This document shows positions 45,641-54,941 of a stretch of DNA of 64,000 nt, piece after piece; position 1 is the stretch's first letter, and each line of letters opens with the position of its first letter. The position numbers and the translations under genes are program-made. Source of the stretch: Streptomyces albipurpureus (GTDB taxonomy: Bacteria; Actinomycetota; Actinomycetes; Streptomycetales; Streptomycetaceae); contig NZ_JAMQAW010000001.1 in the NCBI RefSeq assembly GCF_023701525.1, positions 222,862-286,861 on the forward strand, in the 5' to 3' direction. Under the pieces are notes generated by a model. That model saw only the letters and a list, made by a program, of their open reading frames with translations. It made no database searches and was not told where the DNA came from.

Positions 45641-46466
45641 ACTGCTCCTCCACAGCTGCCGAAACGATGGTCGTGACCGCTTTGAAGGTGCGGATCGCCT
45701 CATACATGGTCTCGCTGGTGTACGAGATACGCCGTTCACCGCTGCCCGCGACGCCGGGGACCACGGTGGCGGCGGCGGCGAGGTGCTCGGCGTCGAACTC
45801 CAACTCCACCGTGAACGGGCCGCCGCGAACCGGTTCATACCGGACGGCCAGTGTCATGGCGTCCTTGGCCGCCGCCCGGATGTCGGCAGCGGTGCGGGTG
45901 GGGGTGCGGCAGACGGCGGCGTAGCGCGAGACATGGTCCTTGACCGCGACCTTCCGCGCGTTGGGAGCGTAGCCATCGGCATCGACGCAGGTCAGATCGT
46001 CGCCGGTGATCAGGATCACCGGGACGCCGTATTCGGCGACCACCTGTGCGTTGAGGAGCCCCTCGCTGGCACGTGTTCCGTTGAGCCAGACGCCGGTGAT
46101 GGAGTTGGCGAGATAGGTGTGGGCGAGAACGCCCTCGGTACCCGCCCCGGTGTGGTAGCCGACGAAGGCGATGCCGTCCACATCCCCGTGCTGGACGCCC
46201 TCGACCATGGAGAGTGATTTATGCCGTCCGGTCAGCATCTGCACGCGCTCGTCCAGTTGCTCCAGCAGCAGATTGCGCATGGACCAGTGCGCCTCGTTGA
46301 TGAGGACGTCATCGGCGCCACCGTCGAAGAAACCCAGGGCAGCCGCCTGCACATCGGAGGTGAACATACCGCGGCAGCGTTCCCACTGAGGGGTCCCGGG
46401 CAGTACATCGGCCGGCCAGGTGACACCGGTCGCGCCCTCCATGTCGGCGCTGATGAGGATCTTCAC
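45633..46466 (-). CDS. M55-family D-aminopeptidase (DppA-like)
   Basis: A 277-residue zinc peptidase like Bacillus DppA, which cleaves N-terminal D-amino acids from short peptides. The expected metal and catalytic residues are at Asp8 and Glu10 (ISADMEGATGV), His60 (INEAHWS), His105 (VGYHTGAG) and Glu135 (RASEG), close to the DppA numbering. GTG 46466 (MKILISADMEG) is the start that matches DppA; the frame extends upstream to 46634 without similarity. It is the first gene of the four-peptidase operon. Confidence 0.9.
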   Translation of the reverse strand: MKILISADMEGATGVTWPADVLPGTPQWERCRGMFTSDVQAAALGFFDGGADDVLINEAHWSMRNLLLEQLDERVQMLTGRHKSLSMVEGVQHGDVDGIAFVGYHTGAGTEGVLAHTYLANSITGVWLNGTRASEGLLNAQVVAEYGVPVILITGDDLTCVDADGYAPNARKVAVKDHVSRYAAVCRTPTRTAADIRAAAKDAMTLAVRYEPVRGGPFTVELEFDAEHLAAAATVVPGVAGSGERRISYTSETMYEAIRTFKAVTTIVSAAVEEQYG

Positions 46467-47635
46467 TACGTGCCCTGCTCTTCCCAGGTCAGTGGGGTCC
46501 GCCGGCCCACTGACCTCAGTCGTTGACATCGGTCCTGTCGGCTTTGAGTAGATCATTCCCCCGGTCCCCGGCACGGCACTGGGCCCTTGCCGTGTTCCCG
46601 GAGGGGACTGGGACGGGTGGCCCGGGACCACCACCCAGCCAATCGCCAGGACAACGGCGGCGGCAAGGCGCCTGAGCGGAGGCCCTCATGGGGCCTACTC
46701 GACGGTATGGCCCCTTGACCTGGGAGGCGTGCCGCGGATAACCCGCCCACACCCCGCGCCAGCCCGGGGCCGGCCGCACCGGGGACATCGGGCGGGGCCT
46801 CCAGGGGCGGGGGCGGAGCGGGGCAACCTCATGGGCGGCGGCTTCGAGGGCCCGGCGCCCGATGGGAGCCCGGCTGATGGCCGCGGCGGGCGGGGCCGGC
46901 ACCCGCATACAGGAAACGGGTACTGGTCCAGACCTTTACGGACATGGGCTGGAGCTTATAACGTGACGCCAGATTCGAACGCATAGCTCAGCTGCATCCC
47001 CCCACCCCCATGAGGAACCATGCGTTTGACCGAGAGCCGATCGGCGCCCCCACACCGCCTATCACAACGGATGACTACCACCATGCCGTCGAACATCATG
47101 CCCCCAACATGATTGCCCCTCGCGCGGTGGCCCTGCCGCAGCACGCGGGCCTCGTAGCGGCCGGCCGCCCCATCACCGCCCCCGATGGTGCTCGCCCGCC
47201 ACGCCAGACCGCCGTTCCCACCCGCAGGTTGCTCGATCGCGACGGGAGACCTCCGGCATCCCCCGGTCGCGCGTCCCCAGCCCGGGAGGCCGCGAGCCCC
47301 TCGCGCACGCGGTCCTGCTGGGCCGGTCCGTACCTGCCCGGCGGGCCACGGGTGAAGACGGCATAGCCGAAACGCAGACAGCACCTGACCGCGGGATTGG
47401 CCTGAGCCAGGCGCGAGGTCCACCGAGCCATGGCTTGAATGCGCGGACTACCTCAATGGGCTGGCGGGTACCCGGGCCAGCGGTCACTGCCACTCCTGCG
47501 CAGAAACCTGTCGGTCGCACCCCACGAGCGACCGACAGGAAGGACACAAGACCGAGGCGTTGGCCGACCCGCTCCTACAAGTGGAGAGCACAGGGATACC
47601 CAGGGGCGGGGCCACGCTATCGGGAAGGACTGACA
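46467..47635. other. gene-free stretch, about 1.17 kb
   Basis: No frame here shows a convincing protein. Frames such as 47010-47366 (+) have many A/T third positions in their first half. ATCATG and CATGAT around CCCCCAA form a small hairpin near 47095. The promoter of the peptidase operon should lie near 46470-46600. This is the longest stretch without a supported gene in the window. Confidence 0.5.
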
Positions 47636-48166
47636 ATGATGGGTCATACCGGACAGACAACAACGGGCACTTCCCGGCGGACGAGTGAGCGCCCCCTGCT
47701 CATGAGCCCGACTGGTCGGCGCCGGCGCGGCAAACCCCTCATCGGGACCGCCCTCGCGCGCTACCGCCTCCACAGCACGACCGTGCTCAGGGTCTCCGTC
47801 GGGCTGGTCTTCTTCTGGTTCGGGGTGATGAAGTTCGTCCCGGCGGCCAGCCCCGCCGAAGATGTCGCCACCCGCACCATGAGCGTGCTGACCTTCGACC
47901 TCGTACCGCCGGAGTTCTCCCGACCCCTGCTGGCGCTGTTCGAGACGGCGATCGGTGTGGGACTCATCTCCGGAGTGCTGTTACGCCTGGTACTCACGGC
48001 CTTCTTCCTCCATATGACCGGCGTGTTCGCGGCACTGTTCCTACTGCCCAACGAGATGTGGAACGCCCAAATGGCCACGCCGACCCTGGAGGGGCAGTAC
48101 ATCATCAAGAATGTGGTGCTGATCGCCGCCTGCCTGGCCGTGGCAGCCGATCAACGCGGGCCATAG
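47636..48166 (+). CDS. DoxX-like membrane protein
   Basis: A 176-residue protein with a basic 45-residue N-terminal tail and four membrane helices (VLRVSVGLVFFWFGVMKFVP, LLALFETAIGVGLISGVLL, LVLTAFFLHMTGVFAALFLL, YIIKNVVLIAACLAVAAD). This is the DoxX/SURF4-like layout; relatives are quinone-linked or redox membrane subunits. GGAAGG lies about 9 bases before ATG 47636; a second ATG follows directly. Codon 116 (47981-47983) is TTA, so bldA may control its translation. A strong hairpin follows at 48195-48235. Confidence 0.78.
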   Translation: MMGHTGQTTTGTSRRTSERPLLMSPTGRRRRGKPLIGTALARYRLHSTTVLRVSVGLVFFWFGVMKFVPAASPAEDVATRTMSVLTFDLVPPEFSRPLLALFETAIGVGLISGVLLRLVLTAFFLHMTGVFAALFLLPNEMWNAQMATPTLEGQYIIKNVVLIAACLAVAADQRGP

Positions 48167-48194
48167 GCGCATTCCAGAGCCCGCTCACCACCGT

Positions 48195-48235
48195 GCGGGG
48201 CGTACGGAACGGGAACACCCGCCCGTACGCCCCGC
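48195..48235. terminator. 13-bp perfect hairpin
   Basis: GCGGGGCGTACGG (48195-48207) pairs perfectly with CCGTACGCCCCGC (48223-48235) around a 15-base loop. It lies 28 bases after the DoxX-like stop and 220 before the convergent methyltransferase stop, so it probably terminates both. Confidence 0.65.
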
Positions 48236-48454
48236 CGCCCCGTTTCCCGCCCCGTACGTCCGTACGCCCACGGATCTCGCCGGGGGCTGATCTCGCCGAC
48301 ACGGCCCGCGCCCTCGACGCGCGGGAGATCGAGGACGCGGGGCATTCACTTCCCCGGTCCATTCCAGCCGTTCGCTGGGCTCACTGACCTCGCTGGGTCG
48401 AAGGTCGAGCCGTTGCCCCACGTCTGCCTCAACTGCGCCGGGCACCCGGCTGGG

Positions 48455-49201
48455 TCATGCCCCGCGTCCGATGACAACCCACTTCGACGGCAGCTGGATA
48501 CGGGAGCCGTCCGCTTCGTACTCCGTTGTCGTCAGGGGCAGATCACCACTGATCAACACCGTGAGGCCAGCGGCGGTGAAGTACTCGGCGACTTCCTCGT
48601 CCGTCACCGCACCCGGCACCAGCCCGTGCCGGAAGACCGGTTGGAGCTTGGGCGGCGGCCCCGACGGCAACTGCGCCAACTGCCCCAGCTTCGCCCCGGC
48701 GGCCTCGGCCAGATCCACCACGAAGGCCCTGCCCCGCTCGCCGACCAGTACGGCGATCGAGTCCACCAGGCGCTGACGATCCGGTGGATCGGTCTGGTGG
48801 AGGACCCCGCGCATATAGACATTGCAGTCGCCCACTTCCGCGTGGAGCAGGGCGACCAATTCCTCGTCCACCGCGTCGAACCGCCGAAAGACGAGCTCTC
48901 CGGTGGGATGTTTCCCGGGGTTGAGCGCCTGCTGCCGATGGGCCAGGTCTATGGCGGCGGCCGATAGATCGACGCCCATCACCTTGGGGAAACGATCCGC
49001 GAGAAAGCGGGTCTGGGTTCCGTTGCCGCAACCGAGGTCCAGCATGGTGAGACCGGCGTCATCCACCAGTGGTTCATACCGGGCCAGATGCATTCCGGCC
49101 GTGAGAGCGGGCTCCGCGTCCCAGAAGACTGCCCCTGGCTCCTCAGTCGCCTCGCTCCAGAAACCTTCCCAAGCATCCCGATACTGGCTCGTCACGCTCA
49201 T
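48455..49201 (-). CDS. class I SAM-dependent methyltransferase
   Basis: A 248-residue methyltransferase. The SAM motif TMLDLGCGNGTQ is at residues 52-63, followed by VMGVDLSAAAIDLA and, later, MRGVLHQTDPPDRQ. The end EADGSRIQLPSKWVVIGRGA is typical of small-molecule methyltransferases. The substrate is not known. It reads convergently to the DoxX gene. Confidence 0.88.
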   Translation of the reverse strand: MSVTSQYRDAWEGFWSEATEEPGAVFWDAEPALTAGMHLARYEPLVDDAGLTMLDLGCGNGTQTRFLADRFPKVMGVDLSAAAIDLAHRQQALNPGKHPTGELVFRRFDAVDEELVALLHAEVGDCNVYMRGVLHQTDPPDRQRLVDSIAVLVGERGRAFVVDLAEAAGAKLGQLAQLPSGPPPKLQPVFRHGLVPGAVTDEEVAEYFTAAGLTVLISGDLPLTTTEYEADGSRIQLPSKWVVIGRGA

Positions 49202-49542
49202 GTCCGACTCCCCCAGGGATATGACACAACGTCAAGAGGGGTTTATCGCCTGCGGGTTCTCAGGGCAAGTGTGCGGAGCTGACCTTCACCCGGCGTGCGG
49301 GCATGAGTGGGACGGGCACCGTCGTTTTCCCCAGGCGAAGCTCATGGCGTTCACTGGCCTCATGCGCCACCGTAGGCCTCACCCGCGATCAGGGCAATGC
49401 CCTCTCGAACCAGACCGCCGTGCCATCCCCCGTACGGCGGGCGCCCGCTCCTGTGCCGGGGCGCCGCACTGACCTCATGGTTCATACGCGCAAGGCCACC
49501 AAGGCCGATCCATCCGCTCCCCCATCGGGGAACCGCCCCCGC
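49202..49542. other. gene-free stretch, about 340 bases
   Basis: No supported gene. It holds the methyltransferase promoter and the region where a complete SpoIIE-type gene would continue if the truncated gene next to it were intact; no phosphatase-domain remnant was recognised. Confidence 0.4.
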
Positions 49543-50406
49543 TCATGGACCACCGCGCGCCTGAGGCCCCTGGCCAGGCCGGCATCGACGCAGTGGGCGC
49601 CGGCCGCCTCGGCCGCTGCGGCCCTTCGGCGCTCTCGAACGCTCGACGCGTCCGGACACACCCCAGTCAGAGGTGAGCGACATCCGATCCTGGTGGCTGA
49701 ACTCCAGAATCGGATAACCGAGGTCAAGAATCTGCGAGACGATCCGCTTCGACTGCTCGACGCTCATGCTCGGCAGGATCTCGGGCAGTCCACGAGCCAA
49801 CTCGTCGGAGCCGACGAACTCGGCGTGCCGGCCGAAGCCCGGTGCGATGCGCTCCATACCTCCAGCGCTGGCCCCGAGAGCGCCTCCGCTGGCATCGACA
49901 GCACCCCCGCGTCCGCCCCCTTCACCCATGCCGATCCCACCCTGGCGCTCAGGCTCACCAGGGGGAACACCTGCGTCGAGGGTCGCGGCAGCGCCGGAGG
50001 CACGGGCATCGGCGGCCAGGACCAGAAGGCGCTCAGCCCCCGGGCCGACCAGGGGGTAGGCCCACCAGAGCACATCGAGCTGCTCGCGGCCGAGATCAGA
50101 AAGACGGGCTCGGCCGGCTATCGCCGTAGAGGTGCGCCCCCGCAGGGAGGTGCCCAGGCCCGGCTCCAGCCTCTTGCTGCTGCCGTACGCCTCGTACTCA
50201 CCCTGGTCCGCCAGGGCCCCCGTCACGGGCAGAAGATCGCCGGCGGGCCGCCCCACAGCATCCTCCGGAGCACGGCCGAACAGCCGCCGCGCCCCGGTTG
50301 ACCAGTGGGATACCAGGCCGTCGCCATCCACCATCACCACGGCGAGCGGGATTCTGCTGGCCACGGCGTACCGCTGCGGCCCCTTCGACGGAACGCCCTT
50401 GTCCAT
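49543..50406 (-). pseudogene. truncated PAS-domain SpoIIE-type phosphatase gene
   Basis: The first about 240 residues match the N-terminus of large Streptomyces PP2C/SpoIIE phosphatases: a PAS domain (AVVMVDGDGLVSHWSTGARRLFGRAPEDAVGRPAGDLLP) and the linker IAPGFGRHAEFVGSDELARGLPEILPSMSVEQSKRIVSQILDLGYPILEFSHQD...DWGV. Full-length relatives continue through GAF, SpoIIE and ATPase domains. Here the frame turns to Arg/Gly-rich sequence after DWGVSGRVERSR and stops at 49543. A different frame (49482-49727) may carry the next bit. ATG 50406 has AAGGAG 11 bases upstream. A truncated but working PAS protein is the alternative. Confidence 0.6.
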
Positions 50407-50971
50407 GGGTGGAAGGCTCCTTCCCCGCCGCCTGGGCACGCGGCCTGTCATCACCGTACGGCGCTGCGCACTCCATCCGCCTGGCAACGGGCGAAAAGGT
50501 AGTGCGCCCGCGCAAAACTGACGTTTGTTCAGTCTGCCCACTCCCAGAGTCGATAGCACTGACGTTCCCCAAACCGAGCGCCGCCTGGCCATCGGGCAGC
50601 GAGTACGGGCGGCGAAACCGCGAGCTGGGCGCCTTCGGGGAGTCACCTCGACACGGCCGAGGAGTAGCGGATAACCGCTGTTCAGAGGGGCCTACGAGAG
50701 CGCTGCGCAGCGCGGGGCACAGGGGAACACCGCGGAATCCGGGAGCCGGGACGCGCACGGGAGCGGACAGGGCGAGAGGCGCCACTCGGCATCGACTCGA
50801 ACGGATGATCGTGCGGCAGAGCGCTCCAATGAGGGGGCGCATGGGGCGTGCGACAGCGCGGGGAGGCGCTCGGCAGAGGCTTTCCCGCGGTCCACGGCGC
50901 ACCAAGCGCAGCACGGCCCCGCGGGAAAACCACTCGAATCAAAGAGTGTTACGACCATCCGACCCGGCGGG
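50407..50971. promoter_or_regulatory. gene-free stretch with upstream motif
   Basis: About 565 bases without a supported gene. ACTGA and TCAGT frame the motif around ACGTTTGTTC at 50521-50530, 115 bases before the PAS gene's ATG. The same 10-mer recurs at 51558-51567 before the SRPBCC gene, both on the same strand relative to their genes. Confidence 0.4.
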
Positions 50972-51427
50972 CTACTCCTTGCCCTCCTTTTCGACCTCGG
51001 TGGCGAGGTTGGCGAGCACCAGGTCGTAGATCCGGGCGAGCCCCTTGGGCGCGAAGGTCCTCTCGAAGAATCCACCGATACCGCCGGCACCGGTCCAGAC
51101 CGAGGTGACAACGGCCTGGCACGATCCCTCCCCGGCCGGGGTGACGGTCCAGGTGGTGACCATGGAGGAGTTGCGGTCCTTCTCGATCAGCTGACCGTCG
51201 GTCGGCTCGGTGACTTCGAGTAGACAGTCGCGGATCCGCTTGCTGGTCGCTTGCAGCTTCCAGTGCACGAGGGTGCCCTCGCCATCGCCACCCTCGCGGA
51301 CCTCGTACTCGCTGAACTGCTCGGGGAGCAGCTTCGCGCGAGTGTTTTCGTAGTCGGCCAGTGTGTCGAACACCGTTGCCGCGTCCGCCGCGATGATCCG
51401 TTGCGTCGTGGACTCGACCTGCGCCAT
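50972..51427 (-). CDS. SRPBCC (START-like) family protein
   Basis: A 151-residue helix-grip protein of the polyketide cyclase / SRPBCC type. The strands are recognisable from AQVESTTQRIIAADAATVFDTLADYENT through TWTVTPAGEGSCQAVVTSVWTG to the long C-terminal helix FAPKGLARIYDLVLANLATEVEKEG. The fold binds hydrophobic small molecules. The ligand is unknown. Confidence 0.85.
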   Translation of the reverse strand: MAQVESTTQRIIAADAATVFDTLADYENTRAKLLPEQFSEYEVREGGDGEGTLVHWKLQATSKRIRDCLLEVTEPTDGQLIEKDRNSSMVTTWTVTPAGEGSCQAVVTSVWTGAGGIGGFFERTFAPKGLARIYDLVLANLATEVEKEGKE

Positions 51428-51758
51428 TGCTGTTCCTCCAGCACTCGGTTGTTCGGGGGTACCCCAAGGGGCGCCCTAGCCAATCACCTCAGGTGCGGGG
51501 GCCCAAATCCGGGGCCGCCTGATGGCATGGAGCGCCGGAGTTCCCACATTGGCGGGAACGTTTGTTCCCTCGTGAAATCGCGGTGAGGGGCGCGGCGCCG
51601 ACCGCGGCGCCCAAGCCGCCGCGCCCCTGCCCCGGCTCGCGGAAGTAGCGGGCCGCTCATCGCCATGGGCGGCCATGCCGACGATCGACCATGAGCGGGC
51701 GGGAGGCGCCGGAGACCGATCAGCAGGCTCCCGGGCTGCGACCAGGGGCAGCGCGGGG
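51428..51758. promoter_or_regulatory. gene-free stretch with inverted repeat GGGAAC-N4-GTTCCC
   Basis: About 330 bases without a supported gene. A perfect inverted repeat, GGGAAC (51554-51559) and GTTCCC (51564-51569), lies 127 bases before the SRPBCC ATG. It contains the 10-mer ACGTTTGTTC shared with the PAS upstream region. An alternative -35-like GGAAC element lies nearby. Confidence 0.45.
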
Positions 51759-52028
51759 CTACTTCTTCTTACTGGTGCGGCTGATGCCCTTCACGATCTG
51801 AGAGACACGAGGCAGGGAGATACCCAGGGCCGCCGCCGTCTCGGCGAGGCTGCGGGTCTCCCGCATGGCGAGCACGGCGTCCTGACGCAGGGCGCGCAGT
51901 TCGGCTTGGAGGGTCGGGATGTCGTCGAGTACGACACCGACCGCGCGGGCTCGATCGACGGGGTCCGGAATGCTTCCCAGCTGAGCGAAGACGTTTCGGA
52001 TGGCGGTGGTGGCATCGAGGTCGGTCAT
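51759..52028 (-). CDS. small helix-turn-helix protein
   Basis: An 89-residue protein with a C-terminal helix-turn-helix (RSLAETAAALGISLPRVSQIVKG) similar to region 4 of sigma factors or Fis-type recognition helices, and a lysine-rich tail SRTSKKK. The first 50 residues form a helix (PTLQAELRALRQDAVLAMRET). Such small HTH proteins may be regulators or accessory factors of mobile elements. It is preceded by AAGGGTACC-like sequence and lies alone. Confidence 0.7.
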   Translation of the reverse strand: MTDLDATTAIRNVFAQLGSIPDPVDRARAVGVVLDDIPTLQAELRALRQDAVLAMRETRSLAETAAALGISLPRVSQIVKGISRTSKKK

Positions 52029-52179
52029 GCTTTAAGGGTACCCCCTTGGTTGTAGCGCTTGAGGGCCGTCCCGGAGCGGGATCGTCCCCAGCGGGGAGGG
52101 TGCGAGGCCCCATGAAGGCAGGGCCGATCTCCACGAGATTCCCGACTGGATTGTCAGTGGTGCAGGCAAGGATGGCCAT

Positions 52180-52410
52180 ATGACCACGCAACCCACCCAG
52201 ATCCCTGCGCCGGGGGTGTCGCTCCCCCCAGCGGCTATGGCCGTGCCGCCCGGGGTGCTGGCGGATTCGTCGGCGTATCCGTGCGGTGCGCGTTCGATGA
52301 GAAGCACAGGTGCCGAGGAGTGGGCGATCCAAGGACGCAAGCGCGGCAGGGTGGTGACGGTCTTCGCCGGTGCCTCACCGCGGCAGCCGCTTCCCCGGAT
52401 GACCTCATGA
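52180..52410 (+). CDS. possible small protein, uncertain
   Basis: A 76-residue frame starts at ATG 52180 with AAGGA at 52168-52172, 7 bases upstream, a good ribosome site. About three quarters of its third positions are G or C, less than in neighbouring genes. The product (MTTQPTQIPAPGVSLPPAAM...) has no recognised domain. The rest of the 512-base gap (52029-52540) shows nothing else. Confidence 0.25.
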   Translation: MTTQPTQIPAPGVSLPPAAMAVPPGVLADSSAYPCGARSMRSTGAEEWAIQGRKRGRVVTVFAGASPRQPLPRMTS

Positions 52411-52540
52411 GGTTGCCCTGTTCTATCGCCGATCTCCGAGATCCGGTCGGCATAGGGACTGCCCGAGATGAGGTGTTCGCTCCCGAGCTACTGCCCGCCA
52501 GTCGGACCGTACGGGTCACCGCGCTGATTGTGTCCGCACC

Positions 52541-53095
52541 ATGACACTCCATAGCCTCCTTATCAGGGACATGACGATCGAGGACTGCGGGGCAGTCGCC
52601 CGGATTCGGCTGCGGGGGTGGCAGTACGCCTATGCCGGGCTGATGCCGCGGTCATACCTCAACGCGATGAGTGCGGCCGAGTACACGGAGAAGTTGCGCG
52701 GATTTCTGAGCGACGGCTCTGGTGCCACCACCCATCTCGTCGCCGAACGCGAAGGCGGCGTGGTGGGCTGGGCCTGCTATGGACCGTGTAGAGACGAGGG
52801 CGCCCCGGCCACCCAGGGTGAGGTGTATGCGCTGTATGTGGTGCCGGAGGAGATATCGACCGGGGTGGGGCGGGCGCTGATGACGGAGTTGACCACCCGT
52901 GCCGAGGCCCGGGGCCTGCCGGAGCTGCTGCTCTGGGTGGTGAAGGGGAATGACCGGGCTCGCCGCTTCTATGAGAAGGCGGGCTTCGCACCCGACGGCC
53001 CCGAGGAGTCGTTCGAGGTGGCCGGGGTGCAGGTGCCAGAGGTGCGCTACGCCCGGGGGCCGATGCGGCACTTCTCCCACCCGCCGACGCCCTAG
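52541..53095 (+). CDS. GNAT acetyltransferase
   Basis: A 184-residue GNAT enzyme. The acetyl-CoA-binding signature VYALYVVPEEISTGVGRALMTELTTRAEARG is clear, followed by LLWVVKGNDRARRFYEKAGFAPDG, typical of RimI-like enzymes. The substrate is unknown. It reads convergently to the HTH-membrane protein with 57 bases between stops. Confidence 0.88.
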   Translation: MTLHSLLIRDMTIEDCGAVARIRLRGWQYAYAGLMPRSYLNAMSAAEYTEKLRGFLSDGSGATTHLVAEREGGVVGWACYGPCRDEGAPATQGEVYALYVVPEEISTGVGRALMTELTTRAEARGLPELLLWVVKGNDRARRFYEKAGFAPDGPEESFEVAGVQVPEVRYARGPMRHFSHPPTP

Positions 53096-53152
53096 CATCC
53101 CTCCGGCCATCCAACCGCCCGCCTCACACACCCCCTGCGACCTGGAATCAGC

Positions 53153-54907
53153 TCAGGCCGATGGGCTGCCCTGCACCGAGGGGGTACCCCGGTCCGCCCC
53201 ATCCCGGCTCTCGGCGGATTCGACCGGGCGCCAGCCCCGGGTGATCGTGTCGTACTCATAGGTCGGCCTGCCCCTCACCCCGCTGGTACGGAACGGCCGT
53301 CCGCTGTCATCGATCCGAGCGGTTCCCTTGCGGTCACCGCTACTCCACTCAAGCTCCAGGTACCAGTCGCAGTCGCACCCGACCGCGCGCCCCGTAACCA
53401 GCAGGACCTCGGGATCGGTCGCCGAAACGCGGTAGGGGAACGAGACCGCCGGAATGTCCACTCCGGCATCACTACCCGCCACGGACCGGGCGAGGGGGCG
53501 CGGGCGGTCGAGATCGACATCGAACATTCGCGGGGTGATGGACCCGCCGCAGCCCACGCTCATGAGGTAGACGTTCCCCTTCGGCGGAGTGCGCTTGGCC
53601 GTGACCCGCACCCTGAGCGACTGGAGGACCACCGCCTGGTCGCTCTTGCCCTGCACGGTGATGCGCACCATGGTCTCGCCCCCGTGCACGGCGCCGAGGG
53701 AGCCGGCCCACGGTTCGGCGTCGGACTCGGCCGGCGGCGGGGGGACGGCGGAGAGGGGGCGGTCGACGAGATAGGCATGGCCGCAGCCGTTCTCCCAGAC
53801 ATGCTGGTCCAGGCTCCAGGAGAAGGGTGTGCCGCTGAGCGGCGGTGCCTTGGTGGCCGATCCGGCGGAGGCCGCAGCTGAACCGGTCGGGCCGGTACTC
53901 ACCGGGGACGGACGCGAAGACGAGGTGGCGGTCACAGAACCGGAGGATGGGGACTTGGATGGGGACGGGCTGCTCCGACGACCATCGGGAGTCATCGCGG
54001 ACGGCCAGGTGGACTTCACCCCGTCCGGCTGCCCGACGGTGGCGCGTTCTCTGTTCACACCGTGGAGGGGCGAGCGGTCGAAGGCCAGCAGGAGCACCAG
54101 GGTGACCGTGGTGACGACCGCCGCGGCGGTGGCGTAAACAGCCCGCCGTCGACGCCGTGGGACACCAGCGCCCAGCACCACCGTGGCTTCGGGAGGGCCG
54201 TCGGCCGGCCCGGCATCCGCGCGGGGACGGCCCGCGTCGCTCCCCTGCGCCTGGGCCTCAGGCTGGGGTGCACGACTGAGAATCGGTCGTTCCGGAACCG
54301 GATCGGCCGGGGTTGGACCAGCAGAGGCTGGATCGGCGGAGGTTGCGCCAGCAGGAGCCGGATCAGCAGGGGTCGGAAGGCCGGCAGCTCCAGAGGCCCG
54401 CTCAACTCGCGGCTTGGGCTCCCCGACCCGGGCGGTCTGATCTGACTCCGGTACCGCTTCCGTTTGCGGCGCTGCTTCCGCCGCCTTCACCGGCGGAGCC
54501 TTCGGCCCCGTGGTCTCGGGACCACCGTTGTGGGCGGGAGCTGGTGAGCTCTTGCCCGAGCGCCCCTCGGGAGCACTGGCCGCACCCGTACCGTCCGCCC
54601 CGCCGGAAGAATCGGTTCCGGTCTGTGCTCCGGAAACCGCCGCCGCGTCCTGGCGCCTGCGGCGATCAGCATCCGCCAGCACCCACAGCCGGTGCAGGGC
54701 GACGAGTTCCTCCCCCCGGCATCCGCAGAGCCGTGCCAGCCGCTCGATCGGCGCGAACTCCAGCGGAACGGTGTGACCCGAGCAGTATCGGTGCAGGGTC
54801 GACGCGCTGACCCCCATCCGGCGCGCCAGCGCCCCATAGCTGCGCCCCGATGCCTCCCGCAGCTCAGCCAGCCGCCGCGCGAATGCCTCCGTGTCGTGTG
54901 TGCCCAC
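53153..54907 (-). CDS. XRE-type HTH protein with membrane anchor and extracytoplasmic domain
   Basis: A 584-residue protein with an unusual layout. Residues 8-72 are a helix-turn-helix (LRRMGVSASTLHRYCSGHTVPLEFAPIERLARLCG). A Pro/Ala/Asp-rich linker (90-250, with repeats such as TPADPAPAG / ADPASAGPTP) leads to one membrane helix at about 256-276. A Ser/Thr/Pro stretch and an outside domain (about 360-584) with several cysteine pairs (GCGHAYL, VGCGG, GCDCDW) follow. A DNA-binding domain tied to the membrane with an outside sensor suggests a one-component membrane regulator. It is divergent from a secreted protein across a cluster of TTCCAC boxes, which may be its operator sites. Confidence 0.75.
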   Translation of the reverse strand: MGTHDTEAFARRLAELREASGRSYGALARRMGVSASTLHRYCSGHTVPLEFAPIERLARLCGCRGEELVALHRLWVLADADRRRRQDAAAVSGAQTGTDSSGGADGTGAASAPEGRSGKSSPAPAHNGGPETTGPKAPPVKAAEAAPQTEAVPESDQTARVGEPKPRVERASGAAGLPTPADPAPAGATSADPASAGPTPADPVPERPILSRAPQPEAQAQGSDAGRPRADAGPADGPPEATVVLGAGVPRRRRRAVYATAAAVVTTVTLVLLLAFDRSPLHGVNRERATVGQPDGVKSTWPSAMTPDGRRSSPSPSKSPSSGSVTATSSSRPSPVSTGPTGSAAASAGSATKAPPLSGTPFSWSLDQHVWENGCGHAYLVDRPLSAVPPPPAESDAEPWAGSLGAVHGGETMVRITVQGKSDQAVVLQSLRVRVTAKRTPPKGNVYLMSVGCGGSITPRMFDVDLDRPRPLARSVAGSDAGVDIPAVSFPYRVSATDPEVLLVTGRAVGCDCDWYLELEWSSGDRKGTARIDDSGRPFRTSGVRGRPTYEYDTITRGWRPVESAESRDGADRGTPSVQGSPSA

Positions 54908-54941
54908 CCGTTCCAGCTCCCCGACCCGTCCCAGGGTGGCA

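Noticed and set aside
45641..45838. N-terminal extension of the M20 peptidase
   Set aside because: The added residues lie inside the M55 peptidase gene and have no M20 similarity; ATG 45640 fits the family.
46965..47000. tRNA-like strings TTCGAAC and TAGCTCAGCTG
   Set aside because: They are in the wrong order and no cloverleaf or acceptor stem can be formed.
52281..52544. 87-residue frame whose stop overlaps the GNAT start (ATGA)
   Set aside because: Only about two thirds of the third positions in its later part are G or C, and no domain is seen; the overlap is probably chance.
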